Below are positions 23,020 through 39,441 of a stretch of DNA of 64,000 nucleotides, piece by piece. Origin of the DNA: Brienomyrus brachyistius (taxonomy: Eukaryota > Chordata > Actinopteri > Osteoglossiformes > Mormyridae). The notes below the pieces were generated by a model. The model saw only the letters and a list, made by a program, of their open reading frames with translations. It had not been told where the DNA came from and searched no databases. The translations under genes and the position numbers were made by a program. Each line of letters opens with the position of its first letter. Within the stretch, counting starts at the first letter, position 1. The stretch lies in NCBI RefSeq assembly GCF_023856365.1, contig NC_064542.1, forward strand, positions 23,282,127-23,346,126, read 5' to 3'.

Positions 23020-23990
23020 GATTGAGGCAACTACAGGGGATCACACTGCTTTCAGTGACGGGTAAGGTCCTTGCTAGGGTCATCCTTAGCAGGATTCATA
23101 ATTACTTGCTTGCCTGTCAGCCACCAGAGCAGCCTGGTTTTGCACCTCAGAAGTCTACCATCGACCATATTGTGGCAATGAGGGTTCTCACTGAGCTCAA
23201 CCATGAATATTGGCAGAGGTTCTTTGCAGCCTTTGTTGATTTTTGTGAAGCGTTTCACTCGGTTGATTGAGTTGCCCTGTGGGACATCTTGAGACTTCAA
23301 CGGGATCCCCCCGAAGTTGCTGGGCATCATGGCCGGCCTGTACACTGGTACTGATAGTGTGCAGAGTTCTGCATTTCACCAGGGGTGTGTTCTTGCTCCT
23401 ACTCTAGGACATGGGGTCCAGCAGCTGTGCAGCATCCTTTGGTGAAGAAAGATTTATTGATCTTGACTTTGCCAACAATGCTGTGATCTGAGCGGAGCCA
23501 ATGGAGGCTCTGATCAGGGCTCTCGAGAGACTGAAGAGTCTGAGTGTCTAGATAAAGACCAAGATCCAGGCATTTAATGACTTCTTAGGCACAGCCTTCT
23601 GTAGTGTGACTGTCTATAGGGAGAAGGTTAACCTTGTAGAGAGATTAATTTATCTCAGCAGCAGTGTTTATGCCTCTGGTGACTACCTATGAAGTCAGCA
23701 GACCGTTTGGGAGAGCACAGGAGTTCATGAGGTTGCTGGAACGAGGTGTGTGGTATTCCTGATATCTGAAAGAGGAAGGTTCAAGTCTCCCTGCCTTGCT
23801 GTATGGCTGCGAGACATGGATGCTATCTAGTTAAGCGGAGATGAAGTTTGGACTCTGGTACTGTCTCTCTTTGGAGAATCCTTGGGTACTGCTGATTTGA
23901 CTTAGTGTCACCGTGTGGTAGGTGCGGCAACATGCTGCATCAGGGAATGCTCCCCAACCTGGTGCTTGGGCTGCCAGAAAGTCAATTTTT
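23020..23990 (+). mobile_element. RTE-like LINE fragment
   Basis: The first 80 codons read an RT start: LQGITLLSVTGKVLARVIL, QPGFAPQKSTIDHIVAMRVL, FAAFVDFCEAFHSVD. After a stop, decayed frames continue with an ALWDIL..LQRDPPEV-like block, HQGCVLAPTL and, near 23640-23830, a LSSSVYASG..-like block. Many stops. The element resembles the LINE family at 60110-61855 and the endonuclease debris at 27010-27640. Confidence 0.75.
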
Positions 23991-25833
23991 TGATACATTG
24001 CTAAGTATGAAGCTTTTCAACATTTTGCATCTCCACAACGCAAAACATGCATTTTTGTGATTTGGGTGCCCGTTTCGCTAAGTTTGCATATGGGGACACT
24101 TAGGTTGCTGAAAAATTTAAATTTTGACGTGACAGTTTTTCAACATTCTGTATCCCTGAGAAGCAAAACACATTTACTAGAGCAATTGGATTCATGATCT
24201 AAATTTAACAAAAATGACAAGTTTCCTTTTTTTGTAGGAAATTATACCCTTTTAATTCATACTAGCATCTACATAATGGTTGTTGAATACTTCACAATAT
24301 ATTAAATTGAGATGGTATGGTACATGCATACAATCCAAGCTGTATGAGAACCCACAGTCACCAATACACAATGAAAAACAAATAAAATCCCTCAAAAAAA
24401 GAAAAAAATAAGCCATGAAACAGTTGAGTGCTGTATAGACAAGCACATCAGCTTTAATACAGCGGGGGGCTATAGGGTTCATCTCCAGCAATGTCTCGTT
24501 TCTTATCGAGGAAAAAGGGGGAAAAGTCACAGTCACACGCGATTGCCACTCACACGAGACATCACTATAAACACTCTCTCGTGATGCTTTGCCAGAAAGT
24601 ACTCATATGCTGTGCCTTGCTTGAGCCCCAGGGGTTAAAATAAATGTTTTGAGACATGTATTCCTGTAGATCATTTCAACTAAAACTTCCAGAAATGGCC
24701 AGATATCCACAGAGATTAACATTTAGCACACTTCACCCACCATTACCCATGTGAAACGTTTTAACCACGTGACGTGACTTTTTGTGCATTACAAGCCTAA
24801 GTCCCTAGTGTGCCTGAGCACCAATGGGAGACATAACAGGGTTACCCCAACAGTCATTTCAAGCAGCCTTAACCACATTTAAGTGTATCAACAAAATTGT
24901 TTATACCTTAGCAAAAGGTAACACAGCTCAAGAATGCACACTACTCAAAACATTCCTTTTGCTTTTGCAATTAAAGAAAAGGAAAAAAAAACATTAATTT
25001 TAATATATTAACATTGCTGGAGTAAATTTAGCGTTCCTAAATCAAATCTGTGTAATCCATTGATTTCTCTTTCACAGAAAGAACTTAGATACCGGGGCTT
25101 GACAAGCTATACAGTAAGCAAAGGGAGTGTTATCAAAATAATAATAATAATAATAATAAGACATTCAAGTACAGTAAGATTTATGCTTGAAAATACAAAA
25201 CTATGTGGGAAAGCATTAAAATCATGTGACAATCAGAATGGCATTAAAAAAAGCTGAAGTGCTAGATCACCTTTTGTTCCTTCACCAAACATTTACCAGC
25301 ACCACTGCTGTTTAGAAACAGTTGCCAAGGTGGCTGTATGGGCAGCGCCCAGCCTACTGAACAGGATGACATCCCTCTTCAGTGAGAGGGACTATGGCTC
25401 CTTGTGTTTCTGGGTACCAGACTGCAGCTAAGCTCCTCCTACAGCAGCATCTCAGATGTTGCAGAGGCAGTACAGCTGAAGTCACGCCCCCTTACTCTCC
25501 ATAATCCTGAGTCAACATATTGCTTCTCTTCGACGTTCATTTCTTCTTTTCTTCAAAACGTTTGCATTAACAGAAAAAAAAAGTTTTACATCCACAGACA
25601 CAGGAAAGCCTTTTAAAGGTTTTCTTTAAATATATAAACTTCTCCATTAGAAGCTGGGTCAGCTTTTGCTTTTCAGTTTTTTAGTATGTTTTTAAAGATT
25701 TTATTTCTAGTGTGCATATCTTTCTCCATCATCATACATTAAACATGGAGTCTTTTTGGGTCCAGACTGATCAAAGCATCCATTTGGTGCGTTTAGTCCA
25801 CGGCCCTTTAAAAGGTAACAGCTGAGGTCAAGC
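23991..25833. other. fbxo11: region downstream of fbxo11: 3' UTR plus unassigned DNA
   Basis: The part just below 25833 should hold the fbxo11 3' UTR on the minus strand; its end cannot be fixed. 24000-24180 contains two diverged copies of a segment with TTTTCAACATT(C/T)TG and AAGCAAAACA-like words. An (AAT)n microsatellite is at 25138-25160. No other gene is seen. Confidence 0.4.
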
Positions 25834-30800
<4,967 letters not shown>

Positions 30801-31089
30801 CTATGGCCAGAAAAAAACGTACAGACCGTCAGTGTGGCAGTTTCAAAGTTCTGTGTAGTTGTAATAATAAATGGTGAGATTTCCAGACTGCCAATTGCAC
30901 TAGGACTTTGTCAATGTGCAATATTAATATTGATACTGCATGTTGTGCACATGAACGTATCACATCGCATGAACCAGAACAGTCAGCTATGCCGAGGTTA
31001 GGCATTATCGCCATAGTATCCAGACATTATATAACTTTATATATTTAAGTAACATTACTATGCAATACAGTAGCACTATTTTGAAATAT
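30801..31089. other. fbxo11 intron 1 start, unassigned
   Basis: No coding sequence or known repeat recognised between the first visible fbxo11 exon and the Penelope-like tandem. Confidence 0.5.
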
Positions 31090-32530
31090 TGCTGATAACA
31101 TCATCCTATCATTTGGCATCAATCACAGGACCCAAAAACATAAAGAAACTGCGGTCAAGCAGCTTCAGAGGGCAGTGAGGGCAACTAGGGAAAGGTTCCC
31201 GGGGGCAGCTATTTATGTTCCCCTGGTGAACTTTTCTAAATCCCTGAAACCATGTGAACAGTCCATTTTGTCTGACCTGAATACCCATATTAGGAAAAAC
31301 TGCCAACATTTACCTGTACTACCGGAGAAACAATTCCAGGTGACAAAGGATTTTGTCCACTGGACACCCACATGCGCCAAGGCGATCCTTCAACACTGGT
31401 GCACTTACCTAAACTTTTAAGCCCTTCAAACCCGAACCTGGGATTGCAGAGTGGGGCTGGAGTAGTTAATTTAGCCAAAAACTTCACCCCCACAAAGGAT
31501 CATCTACGATTATTGAACAAGGGCTTATCATTTATACCGACTCCAAAAATTAATAATACCACAAAAAAACAACTTACCTTAGATCTCCAACATTACCACA
31601 GGAGACTATTACTGATGGCCTTCTTTGAACGGAGGAAACAGCGGGAGCCTCCTCCATTTGTCCTAAAATCCACCTGGATACCAAGTTTATCCCAGGTACC
31701 TGAAATGATCAGAAAAATAATCAGGGCCAATAATTATGCGGTCCATCACTTACCTTGGGATGACATACACCCATCCAATTTGAATCCCAGGGAAAGGAAG
31801 GCCCTGGACCAACTTCGGCATAACAGGGATATAATTATTAAACCTGCGGATAAGGGAGGGGCGGTTGTTATAATGGATAAGGTAACATATATTAATGAGG
31901 CCTACCGCCAATTAAATCAGACAATATTATAAGAGACTGGAGGAACCTCTTGGACAAAATACTATTCTAGAGGTTAAAAGAATTCTCCAGAAATTACAGG
32001 ATGAAGGTTTTTTAAATAGAAAGCAAATTACTTACCTGTCACCACCCGATGAGCCACGTTCCCGATTGTTTTACCTCCTGCCGAAGATCCATAAAGATCC
32101 AAAATCATGGAGTCTCCCTTTTTTAATGCCTCCAGGCCGCCCTATTGTATCTGACTGTGGTAGCGACACTTATGCCACAGCAGAATACATTGAATACTTT
32201 TTGAACCCAATCAGCACCAAACACCCCAGCTATATCAAGGACACATATGATTTCCTTGAGAAAATCAGGAATCTCCAGCTACCTACCGACTGCCTGCTAT
32301 TCACCATCGATATAGACAGCTTATATACCAATACTGACACGCCAGCAGGCCTAGCAGCGGTTAAGGAATGGTTTGCTAGACACCCAGACCCAAAGAGGCC
32401 AGATAAACACCTGATAGATCTATTGGAGATTAATCTCACCAAAAATGATTTTGAATTTGATTCCCAATATTTCTTACAAATTAAGGGAACTGCGATGGGG
32501 AAGAGGTTTGCCCCATCGTATGCCAGGTGA
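31090..32530 (+). mobile_element. Penelope-like element copy A (truncated at both ends)
   Basis: Starts within the SGNH-like first ORF (ILSFGINHRTQKHKETAVKQ at ~31093; RFPGAAIYVPLVNFSKSLK; ends at a stop near 31420). It then carries the polyprotein with the PLE N-terminal region (GLSFIPTPKIN, NRDIIIKPADKGGAVVIMD at ~31830-31880). After a frameshift near 31930 come the RT boxes: FYLLPKIHKDP, PPGRPIVSDCGS, TIDIDSLYTN, INLTKNDFEF, QIKGTAMGKRFAPSYA. It breaks off at 32527, just before the catalytic YxDD box, and runs into the 5' region of copy B. The frame of the RT part is otherwise open, so the copy is fairly young. Confidence 0.85.
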
Positions 32531-32765
32531 GCCGAAACGTTGCAACAACGGCTTGTTTACCTTGGATCCTTTAATCACTTTTATATTTTTTACTTATATT
32601 TTTTTTCTATTCCTTTCTTAAAATTTTTTTTTATTTATTAAAAAAAACAAAAATAATATCTACACAAATGTATACTTACCTTAATACTTACTGTTGTGAA
32701 GTCAGCCTGACATCCAATTACTTCTTCAGGTTTTGATAAAATTCATATACCTGTTCAGGATATAA

Positions 32766-33465
32766 ATGGCATTTTCAGATAGGGACGCATGGACGGTGGT
32801 GACCCGCAGACCCAGACGTGTGGATCGGGGCTCGGACTGGCCAGCACCCCGTCCATACCACCACTCACAGCGCCCTACGCAAAGGGAGACTAAACCTTCC
32901 TATGCACAAATTGTGAAATATGGCAGATACGGGAGGACAGCTCCCACTTACCATGGAGATTTTCAGCGAAGGTCCAGTGGACCACAATTTTTTGAACCGC
33001 GGATCCGATTTGGACCCGCACAGACATTTAATTCCAAACGTGGGTATACCGCGGAGAGACAGGACAGAGTGGGCACCAGGACACAAAGGGCCCCCCGGTC
33101 CCTGCAAAACACAAACCATAACAATAACACGAGGTATAAACCAGAGACTAGGCCTCAGCGTTCCACAGACCCAGAGTTTGTGTTAAAAGCTCGGGCCATT
33201 CTTCGTATAATTAAACTGCTACATCACAAAGGTAATGTGGCACAGGGGCAGCCGCCTATGATTATGAAATTAGAAGGGTTTCTGGCTGAAACCATAAAAC
33301 CGGCACTACCTAATCCCACAACATTAACCTTGGTGGAAGGTAATGCCAAATATTGGGCCCAAACCACAATGCTGGTCCTCCGACAACATTATGAGGATGC
33401 CCTGGCAGTGGAGCTGGCAAAACTCCAGCTCTTTGCTTCCCAGGAGTGGGAAACTTGTTTTGATT
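32766..33465 (+). CDS. PLE copy B ORF1, N-terminal part
   Basis: Begins MAFSDRDAWTVVTRRPRRVD. The first ~150 residues are basic and rich in R, Q, T and P with no stable fold evident. A more ordered, helical-looking part follows (FVLKARAILRIIKLLHHKGN, WAQTTMLVLRQHYEDALAVE). The frame runs into the (TAGA)n tail of the inserted LINE, so the last residues (CFDLDR) are artefactual. I do not recognise this N-terminal domain; a nucleic-acid-binding role is plausible from the charge only. Confidence 0.6.
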
Positions 33466-33502
33466 TAGATAGATAGATAGATATAGATAGATATAGATAG
33501 AT

Positions 33503-33561
<59 letters not shown>
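33466..33561. repeat. (TAGA)n microsatellite, LINE tail
   Basis: About 23 TAGA units with two TATAGA interruptions. On the minus strand it is the 3' tail of the LINE. Confidence 0.97.
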
Positions 33562-33563
<2 letters not shown>

Positions 33564-35490
33564 AACTTTATTAATCCCTCGGGTAGATTCCTCTGGGAAA
33601 TTCGGATTCCAAGAGCACAGCACCGACAGAAGTTACAAAAAAAATAACAACGTGAGCAAATGTTATATATATACATATATAGATGCAAAGAAAAATAAAA
33701 TACAAAAGGGATAAATAGAATAAATAGGAATAAGAGAATACAAGGGAATTGCACATTCCCAGTATTGAACCAAAAAACCAAAAGTATTGCACATTTCCAG
33801 TATTGAACCAAAAACCAAAGGTATTGCACAAGAGTATTGCACAGTGAAGTGAAGAGGCACTACAGCTTAGTTGTCCCCCCCTCCTTTGTCCACCTGTTTC
33901 CCCTCCCTCTCCCCTCCAGAGAGGAGTTAAACAGCTTGATGGCGTATGGGACAAAGGAGTTTTTAAGTCTGTTGGTCCTTGTCTTTGGGAGAAGCAACCT
34001 GTCACTGAACAGACTCCTCTGGTTGTTTATGGCCGTGTGCAGAGGATGCCCAGCATTGTCCATAATGTCCAGCAATTTTTTTTGTGTCCTTTTCTCTGCC
34101 ACTATCGCCATAGCGTCCAGCTTCATGCCGACCACAGAGCTAGCCTTCCTGATCAGTTTTTCCAGCCTGGATGAGTCCTTCTTTGCTGTGCTGCTCCCCC
34201 AACACACCACAGCATAGAAAAGTACTCCAGCAACCACTGACTGGTAAAACATCCTCAGGAGCTTCCTGCAGATGTTAAAAGACCTCAGTCTCCTGAGGAA
34301 GTACAGTCGGCTTTGGGCTTTTTTATACAGGTGCTCTGTGTTGCATGACCAGTCCAGTTTGTTGTCCACCCACAGCCCGAGATACTTGTATTTGTTGACC
34401 ACCTCTACCTCCTCCCCCTCTATCTGAACCAGCAGTGGACCTTCTCTGGACCTCCCGAAGTCCACAACCAGTTCCTTGGTCTTTGAGGTGTTGAGTTGCA
34501 GGTGGTTTGTGTGACTCCATGTAACGAAATTCCTCACCAGACTTCTGTACTCCTCTTCCTGATCCTCCCAGATACACCCCATGATGGCTGTGTCATCTGC
34601 AAACTTCTGAATATGGCATAATTCAGAATTATAGCAGAAGTCAGAGGTGTACAGGGTGAAAAGAAGAGGGGACAGCACAGTTCCCTGTGGTGCTCCTGTG
34701 CTGCTGACCACAGTGTCAGACATGATGTCCTTCAGCCTGACGTACTGTGGTCTGTCAGTGAGATAGTTGGAGATCCAAGCTATCAAGCAGGGGTCCACCT
34801 GCATCCTGTTCAGTTTTTCCTGGAGCATACAGGGCCGGATGGTATTAAAGGCACTAGAGAAGTCAAGAAACAGGATCCTGACCGTGCCTTTCCCCCCGTC
34901 CAGGTGTGAGTGTGCTCTATGTAGGAGGTACAGGATGGCATCCTCCACGCCGACATCCGCCTTGTATGCGAACTGTAGTGGGTCCTGGGCATGTTGTACC
35001 TGTGGTCGTAGGAGGTTAAGGAAGAGCCGCTCTAGAGTCTTCATAAGATGTGACGTCAGTGCCACCGGTCGGAAGTCATTCAACTCATTGGGCCGGTTCC
35101 TTTTGGGGACTGGGACAATGCAGGATGTCTTCCATAGGGCGGGCACTCTCCCCAGTTGCAAACTGAGATTGAATACTCGTTGTAGCGGCTCCCCAAGTTC
35201 AGCAGCACACGCCTTTAGCATCCTAGGACACACCTTGTCTGGGCCTGCTGCCTTTCTGGGGCAAAGCTTCCTCAATTGTTTCCTGACCTGATCCACTGTA
35301 ACACTGGGAGATGATTGGAAGGGGGGGGGGGAAGATGTCCTGCTGTTGAGAGAGGGGTTGTAGGAGGAGGGTGTCATAGTGTCCAGAAGGGGGGGAAGTG
35401 AGGGAGGTAGGAAAGTGGTGAGAGGGCCATTACATGGGCTAGGAGGGGGATTGGAAAGAGACTTAAGGACAAGACTATACATGAGGCACA
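33466..35490 (-). mobile_element. L2-type LINE with (ATCT)n tail, inserted in PLE copy B
   Basis: Minus-strand, 5'-truncated non-LTR element. It has an open 543-codon RT frame, a short 3' UTR (GGATTAATAAAGTTTC) and a long ATCT microsatellite tail at 33561-33466. PLE ORF1 sequence flanks it on both sides. No convincing target duplication was found. Confidence 0.9.
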
Positions 35491-35491
35491 C
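33860..35491 (-). CDS. L2-type LINE reverse transcriptase, open frame
   Basis: A 543-residue frame without stops. RT boxes in order: VRKQLRKLCPRKAAGPDKVC (~70-90), WKTSCIVPVPKR, NDFRPVALTSHLMKTLERL, FAYKADVGVEDAIL, ILFLDFSSAFNTI (first catalytic Asp), STGAPQGTVLSPLLFTLY, the catalytic FADDTAIM (~320), HLQLNTSKTKELVVDF, YKYLGLWVDNKLDW and the C-terminal RRLRSFNICRKLL. The endonuclease N-terminal to the RT is missing because the copy is 5'-truncated, so it is not autonomous despite the clean frame. The start Met is arbitrary. Confidence 0.92.
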   Translation of the reverse strand: MCLMYSLVLKSLSNPPPSPCNGPLTTFLPPSLPPLLDTMTPSSYNPSLNSRTSSPPPFQSSPSVTVDQVRKQLRKLCPRKAAGPDKVCPRMLKACAAELGEPLQRVFNLSLQLGRVPALWKTSCIVPVPKRNRPNELNDFRPVALTSHLMKTLERLFLNLLRPQVQHAQDPLQFAYKADVGVEDAILYLLHRAHSHLDGGKGTVRILFLDFSSAFNTIRPCMLQEKLNRMQVDPCLIAWISNYLTDRPQYVRLKDIMSDTVVSSTGAPQGTVLSPLLFTLYTSDFCYNSELCHIQKFADDTAIMGCIWEDQEEEYRSLVRNFVTWSHTNHLQLNTSKTKELVVDFGRSREGPLLVQIEGEEVEVVNKYKYLGLWVDNKLDWSCNTEHLYKKAQSRLYFLRRLRSFNICRKLLRMFYQSVVAGVLFYAVVCWGSSTAKKDSSRLEKLIRKASSVVGMKLDAMAIVAEKRTQKKLLDIMDNAGHPLHTAINNQRSLFSDRLLLPKTRTNRLKNSFVPYAIKLFNSSLEGRGRGNRWTKEGGTTKL

Positions 35492-35497
35492 AAATTA

Positions 35498-36087
35498 GTG
35501 TCGACAGGGTCTCTTACATCCACTCCTCCCCCTAACTCTGAGGAGACTAATTTTATGACAGGGCCCCAGGAAAGCCCACAGCTCCTGCTCACTTCTCCAC
35601 AGAACACGGTTAGGAAAAGGATAGTGGTCCAGGCCCAAGTTCATGCTGTGACTACCCAGTTGTCGCAGCCTGTAACACCCTATCTGGAGTTGGACAGATC
35701 TACTAGAATGACCACCACTATGACTGAACGCCATAGTGATTGGTCCCCTGTTCCAGACGACAGGTCCCATATCCAAACACATGAAAAAATCCCCCCTGCC
35801 TCACCCTCCCCAGAACAAACTGACCCTGTAAAGCCACAATGGCTTCCACGGAACCCATCCCGCGATAGTCAAACCCCCGCAAGGTACAGGAAGATGATCT
35901 GATCCTATTGGAGGAACAGGAGGGAAGTGTTCAGGCTAGTCCGGAAAGTCCAAAGGTTGGATTGAGCCCTCGCACTGTCACTAGCCTGAGGGGAGCAACA
36001 CAAGTCCGCTTGATTAAAACTTCCTCCAGTCAGGAAGGTGATATTCAACTGTACAGACCTAATAGACATATTACCACAGCTAGGAAG
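35498..36087 (+). CDS. PLE copy B ORF1, middle part
   Basis: Continues ORF1 after the LINE as two overlapping frames. 35498-35902 is a Ser/Thr/Pro-rich, low-complexity segment (PQESPQLLLTSPQNTVRK, HEKIPPASPSPEQTDPVK). A frameshift near 35900 leads into 35908-36090 (EEQEGSVQASPESPKVGLSP, GDIQLYRPNRHITTARK). The hAT target site lies at its end. Probably a disordered linker between the basic N-terminus and the SGNH-like domain. Confidence 0.55.
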
Positions 36088-36381
36088 TAGTGCTGGGTGA
36101 TATGACGATATATATCGTGGAGACGATAGAAAAGTGTCTATCGTCCTATTTCTCTTCTATCGTTTCTATCATTTCTAACCTAATTTAATCAATTACTAAA
36201 GAAAATATTGCATTAAATAGGCTATAACAAATGTATGATAATGTCTTGTTGCTATGCAATGCATACTCTACCCTTTATATAAGTAATAATCATGAATAAA
36301 AATGAACTTTTTCGCAAAGAAACTCCGTCTTGTGGTTTTGCGACATGACGCTTTACGTTGTTGCGACATGCTTTATGCTAG

Positions 36382-38877
36382 TAAGTGAGTGATGGAGAAG
36401 CAAGAGGTTGAAGATGAATGCCTGGAGTCGCAACAAACAAACTGCTATGCAGGCAGCATGCCAAGAAGTACTTTTACCGAAACGTGGGGGTACGTCAGTG
36501 ATTTGGTTGCATTTTGGCTTCAAGAGCTCTGACACGGAGCAGAAGACAGTCATGTGCAAACTCTGTCAAAAGACTGTTTCCGTGCCCGATGCTAACACAA
36601 CAAACCTCTTTTACCAATTGAAGAAGGTCTACGAAAAAGAATACGGGAGAATCTAAGAAATGCGATGTAAAGAAAGTAGTGAAACAGCCCGGGCAAGTGG
36701 CGAGAAAAAACACAGCCAGACTAAAATTAAAGAGTCTCATAAAAAGCACACCGTATGAAAAAACGTCCCAGCGCCATAAAGAAATCACATGTGCCATCTT
36801 GCATTACATTTGTAAAGGCATGACCCCCGTGTATGCAGTTGAGAAGGGTAGCTTCCGAGACCTCGTCAAAGTCCTTGACCCGAGGTACGTTATGCCCAGT
36901 CGTAAGCACTTCATTAAAGTCGAGTTGCCTCGCTTGTATAACGCATGCCGTGCCGAAGTAGAGAAGGATGTTCGCAGTGTGGTCCATTATGCCTTGACAA
37001 CTGACCTGTGGACGAGCAGAGCTACGCAGCCCTACATGAGCGTAACCATCCATTACATCAGCAAAGACTGGATCCTCTGTGCTCGCTGTTTACAGACTGC
37101 GTACTTTCCAGATGACCACACGGGAGCCATGATAGCCCAAGGTGCGTTACTCGTGCAGTAATTTGTACGATGTACTTTTAGTTTACTGTTCTGTCATTTT
37201 TACTGTAGTAATTCCGAGTGAGACCCCCTAATAAAGTATTTATCTATCTAGGTCTGAGAGATGCACTGGAGACATGGGGATTGCAAGAATGTCTGTCACC
37301 ACGGATAATGCCACTAACAACATCTCTGCAATGGAACTGAAGGAGTGGGAACGGCTACAGTGCTTTGGTCATCGTCTACAGCTAGCTATTGGTAAGTGTA
37401 AAACAATCTAAAATTGCCTAGTGTAATATTGCAATGGGAATACTATACTAACAGCAAAAATATTAGTGAATTGAGATTAGTTTGGTTATCCTGTGTTATG
37501 TTTGATGTACAAGACATTATTATTGAACAAGTTATACTTGCCTACATTTTATTCATTATTTATTATTTTACCTGTTATGGCAAAAACTGAATTCTGATAC
37601 TAGCTGCCCACAGATCTATATTACCATACTTTAAATGTTAAATAAATCCATAAATTGGTTAAGGAATACATGATCAAGTTAAAATGTCAAAATATATTAT
37701 AAAATTACATACTTTTCCATTTGATCCAAACAGAGAACGCTCTGAAAGCTCTCACACCAGCATCTACAAAGCAGGCTGTGGAACGTGCAGTTGGAGTCTG
37801 TAAAAATGTTTTCTCATGGAAGAGAAAACGTGACTTGGCCAAGGCACAAGCAGTGCTGGGCTTGCCTCCCCATCAGCTCATCACTGAAACCCCTACAAGA
37901 TGGGGCTCTCAGCAGCAGATGATAGAGAGGTTCCTTGAACAGGAGAAAGCTCTTTCACAGATCCTCCTTGCAGACAAGGTGAGACATGGACATTGGACAT
38001 TACACACTGATTCTTTTCATTGTGGATTCTGATTTGTTTGTAGCCTAGATTGTAACCCATTTTCTTTGCTTGCTATCTGACTTAGACAAGACACCTGGTG
38101 CCAAGCTGGCAAGACATGGTGGTACTAGAGTCCTTAAACACAGCACTGGGTCCACTGTTCGAGTTTATTGATGCTTTGTCGGGGGAGAAGTATGTCAGCG
38201 TATCTTTTCTGAAGCTGGTACTGCACCTCTTTAACAACGAAATCCTCAGCCAGAAGGATGGGGATGCAGAGCTCACAAAAGCAATAAAAGAAGGCATTCT
38301 CAAGTACCTTAATGAAAAGTATGATGACCATACCACCAACAACCTTCTGGACATGGCGACACTTGTTGACCCACGTTTTAAGACAGCTTAAATGAAGGAA
38401 GAGAGGGTGGAGTTCATAAAAATGAGAGCTGCAGCAGAGCTGGTGGACATGGCGGCACCTGAAAGTGCACAAACAGAAGCAGCCTCCATTTCACCCCCAG
38501 CTGCTGAAGATAATCCAGAGCTTCCCTGTCCCCATCCCACAAAGAAAACAAAGAAGAGTTTGGGTAGCTACTTCAAAAAGGCAGGTCAAGGTACCACCCA
38601 CTCCCAGCCAAGCAGAGCATCCATTGAACTGGAGCTCTCCATGTATCTTCAGGCACCTGGGCCTGACTCGGAGACCGACCCTCTGGAATGGTGGAGGCAG
38701 CATGAGTTGAGTTTCCCATCGGTGGCCAGGCTCGCCAAGAAGTACTTATGCGTTCTCGCTACTAGTTCTTCATCTGAAAGGGCCTTCAGTGCGAGTGGGA
38801 ACATCATCACATGTAAGAGGTCATGTCTTAAGCCAAACACAGTTGACCAACTTGTCTTCCATGCACTCAACCTCTAA
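36382..38877 (+). pseudogene. hAT (ZBED-like) transposase with introns
   Basis: Pieces in order: a BED-type zinc finger (36480-36640: SVIWLHFGFKSS, MCKLCQKTV; the usual second histidine pair is degenerate, QLKKVY); LDPRYVMPSRKHF and VHYALTTDLWTSRATQPYMS (first catalytic Asp region) to MIAQG; exon 37252-37391 (TDNATNNI, LQCFGHRLQLAI); exon 37734-37978 (TPTRWGSQQQMIERFLEQ); exon 38086-38877 (LNTALGPLFEFIDALS, then TDPLEWW and the dimerisation core FPSVARLAKKYLCVLATSSS, SERAFSASG). Introns are 37142-37251, 37392-37733 and 37979-38085. Lesions: a frameshift in the BED region, a stop and shift after 36654, a frameshift near 37290, and TAA at 38389-38391. It is a dead copy. Confidence 0.9.
37142..37251 (+). 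other. intron of hAT transposase that looks LINE-tail derived
   Basis: CCCAAG|GTGCGTTAC..TATCTATCTAG|GTCTGAG. Joining the flanks gives an uninterrupted AQ-G-LRDALETWGLQE. The last 23 bases (CTAATAAAGTATTTATCTAT + CTA) match the 3' tail of the LINE at 33561-33590, and AGGT occurs at both intron edges. Confidence 0.8.
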
Positions 38878-39441
38878 ATTTGACAGACATTTTTTCTACT
38901 ATTACAAAGTAGCATTTTATGTTTGCACTTTTATTCATGGCTAATGCCTTAAACAGTGTTATGTTCAACTCTGATATTTACTTTTGATACTTTATTTTGG
39001 TTTGCAAACTTTGCACTACAAGGTTGAAAATGTTTTGTTTATTTTTCATAATTGAGTGCTTTTCTGCTCAGAAACTTGAAATGGTTGTGCACTTAAAAAA
39101 AAAAAAATAGAGTTTATTTTGATACTATTTAAATAACTATGATGTGGATAAAAAAAATGTGAAGGCTACTGTAGCTCTACCGCCACCACATCTGTTGTCA
39201 TTTGATACATTTATATTGCTAAACTAAAATGTATTTTTCTCATTTGTGACAGTTCAGTTAAATGTCACTTCAAAATAAAGTTGCAAAAAAAAGTATGCAA
39301 TGATATTTTTGTCAAACTTTTCAGAGAATAACTGAAAACGTACTTTATTGTGGTATATCGTGATATATATTGTTATCATGATATAAAATAATCCATATCG
39401 CGATATATGATTTTTCCATATTGCCCAGCACTACTAGGAAG

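Larger units (their letters stand above)
36088..39433 (+). mobile_element. hAT transposon with exact 8-bp target duplication
   Basis: Ends are TAGTGCTGGG..ATATGACGATATATATCG and the inverse ..CGATATATGA..TATTGCCCAGCACTA. The flanking CTAGGAAG occurs at both 36080-36087 and 39434-39441, which is the 8-bp duplication diagnostic for hAT. The 3346-bp body carries a multi-exon BED-finger transposase. Removing the element and one duplication restores the reading of the PLE ORF1 from HITTARK into TSVWKLDVQ. Confidence 0.95.

Noticed and set aside
35374..35782. Minus-strand frames upstream of the LINE ORF as a LINE endonuclease
   Set aside because: No endonuclease motifs; the sequence is the antisense of PLE ORF1.
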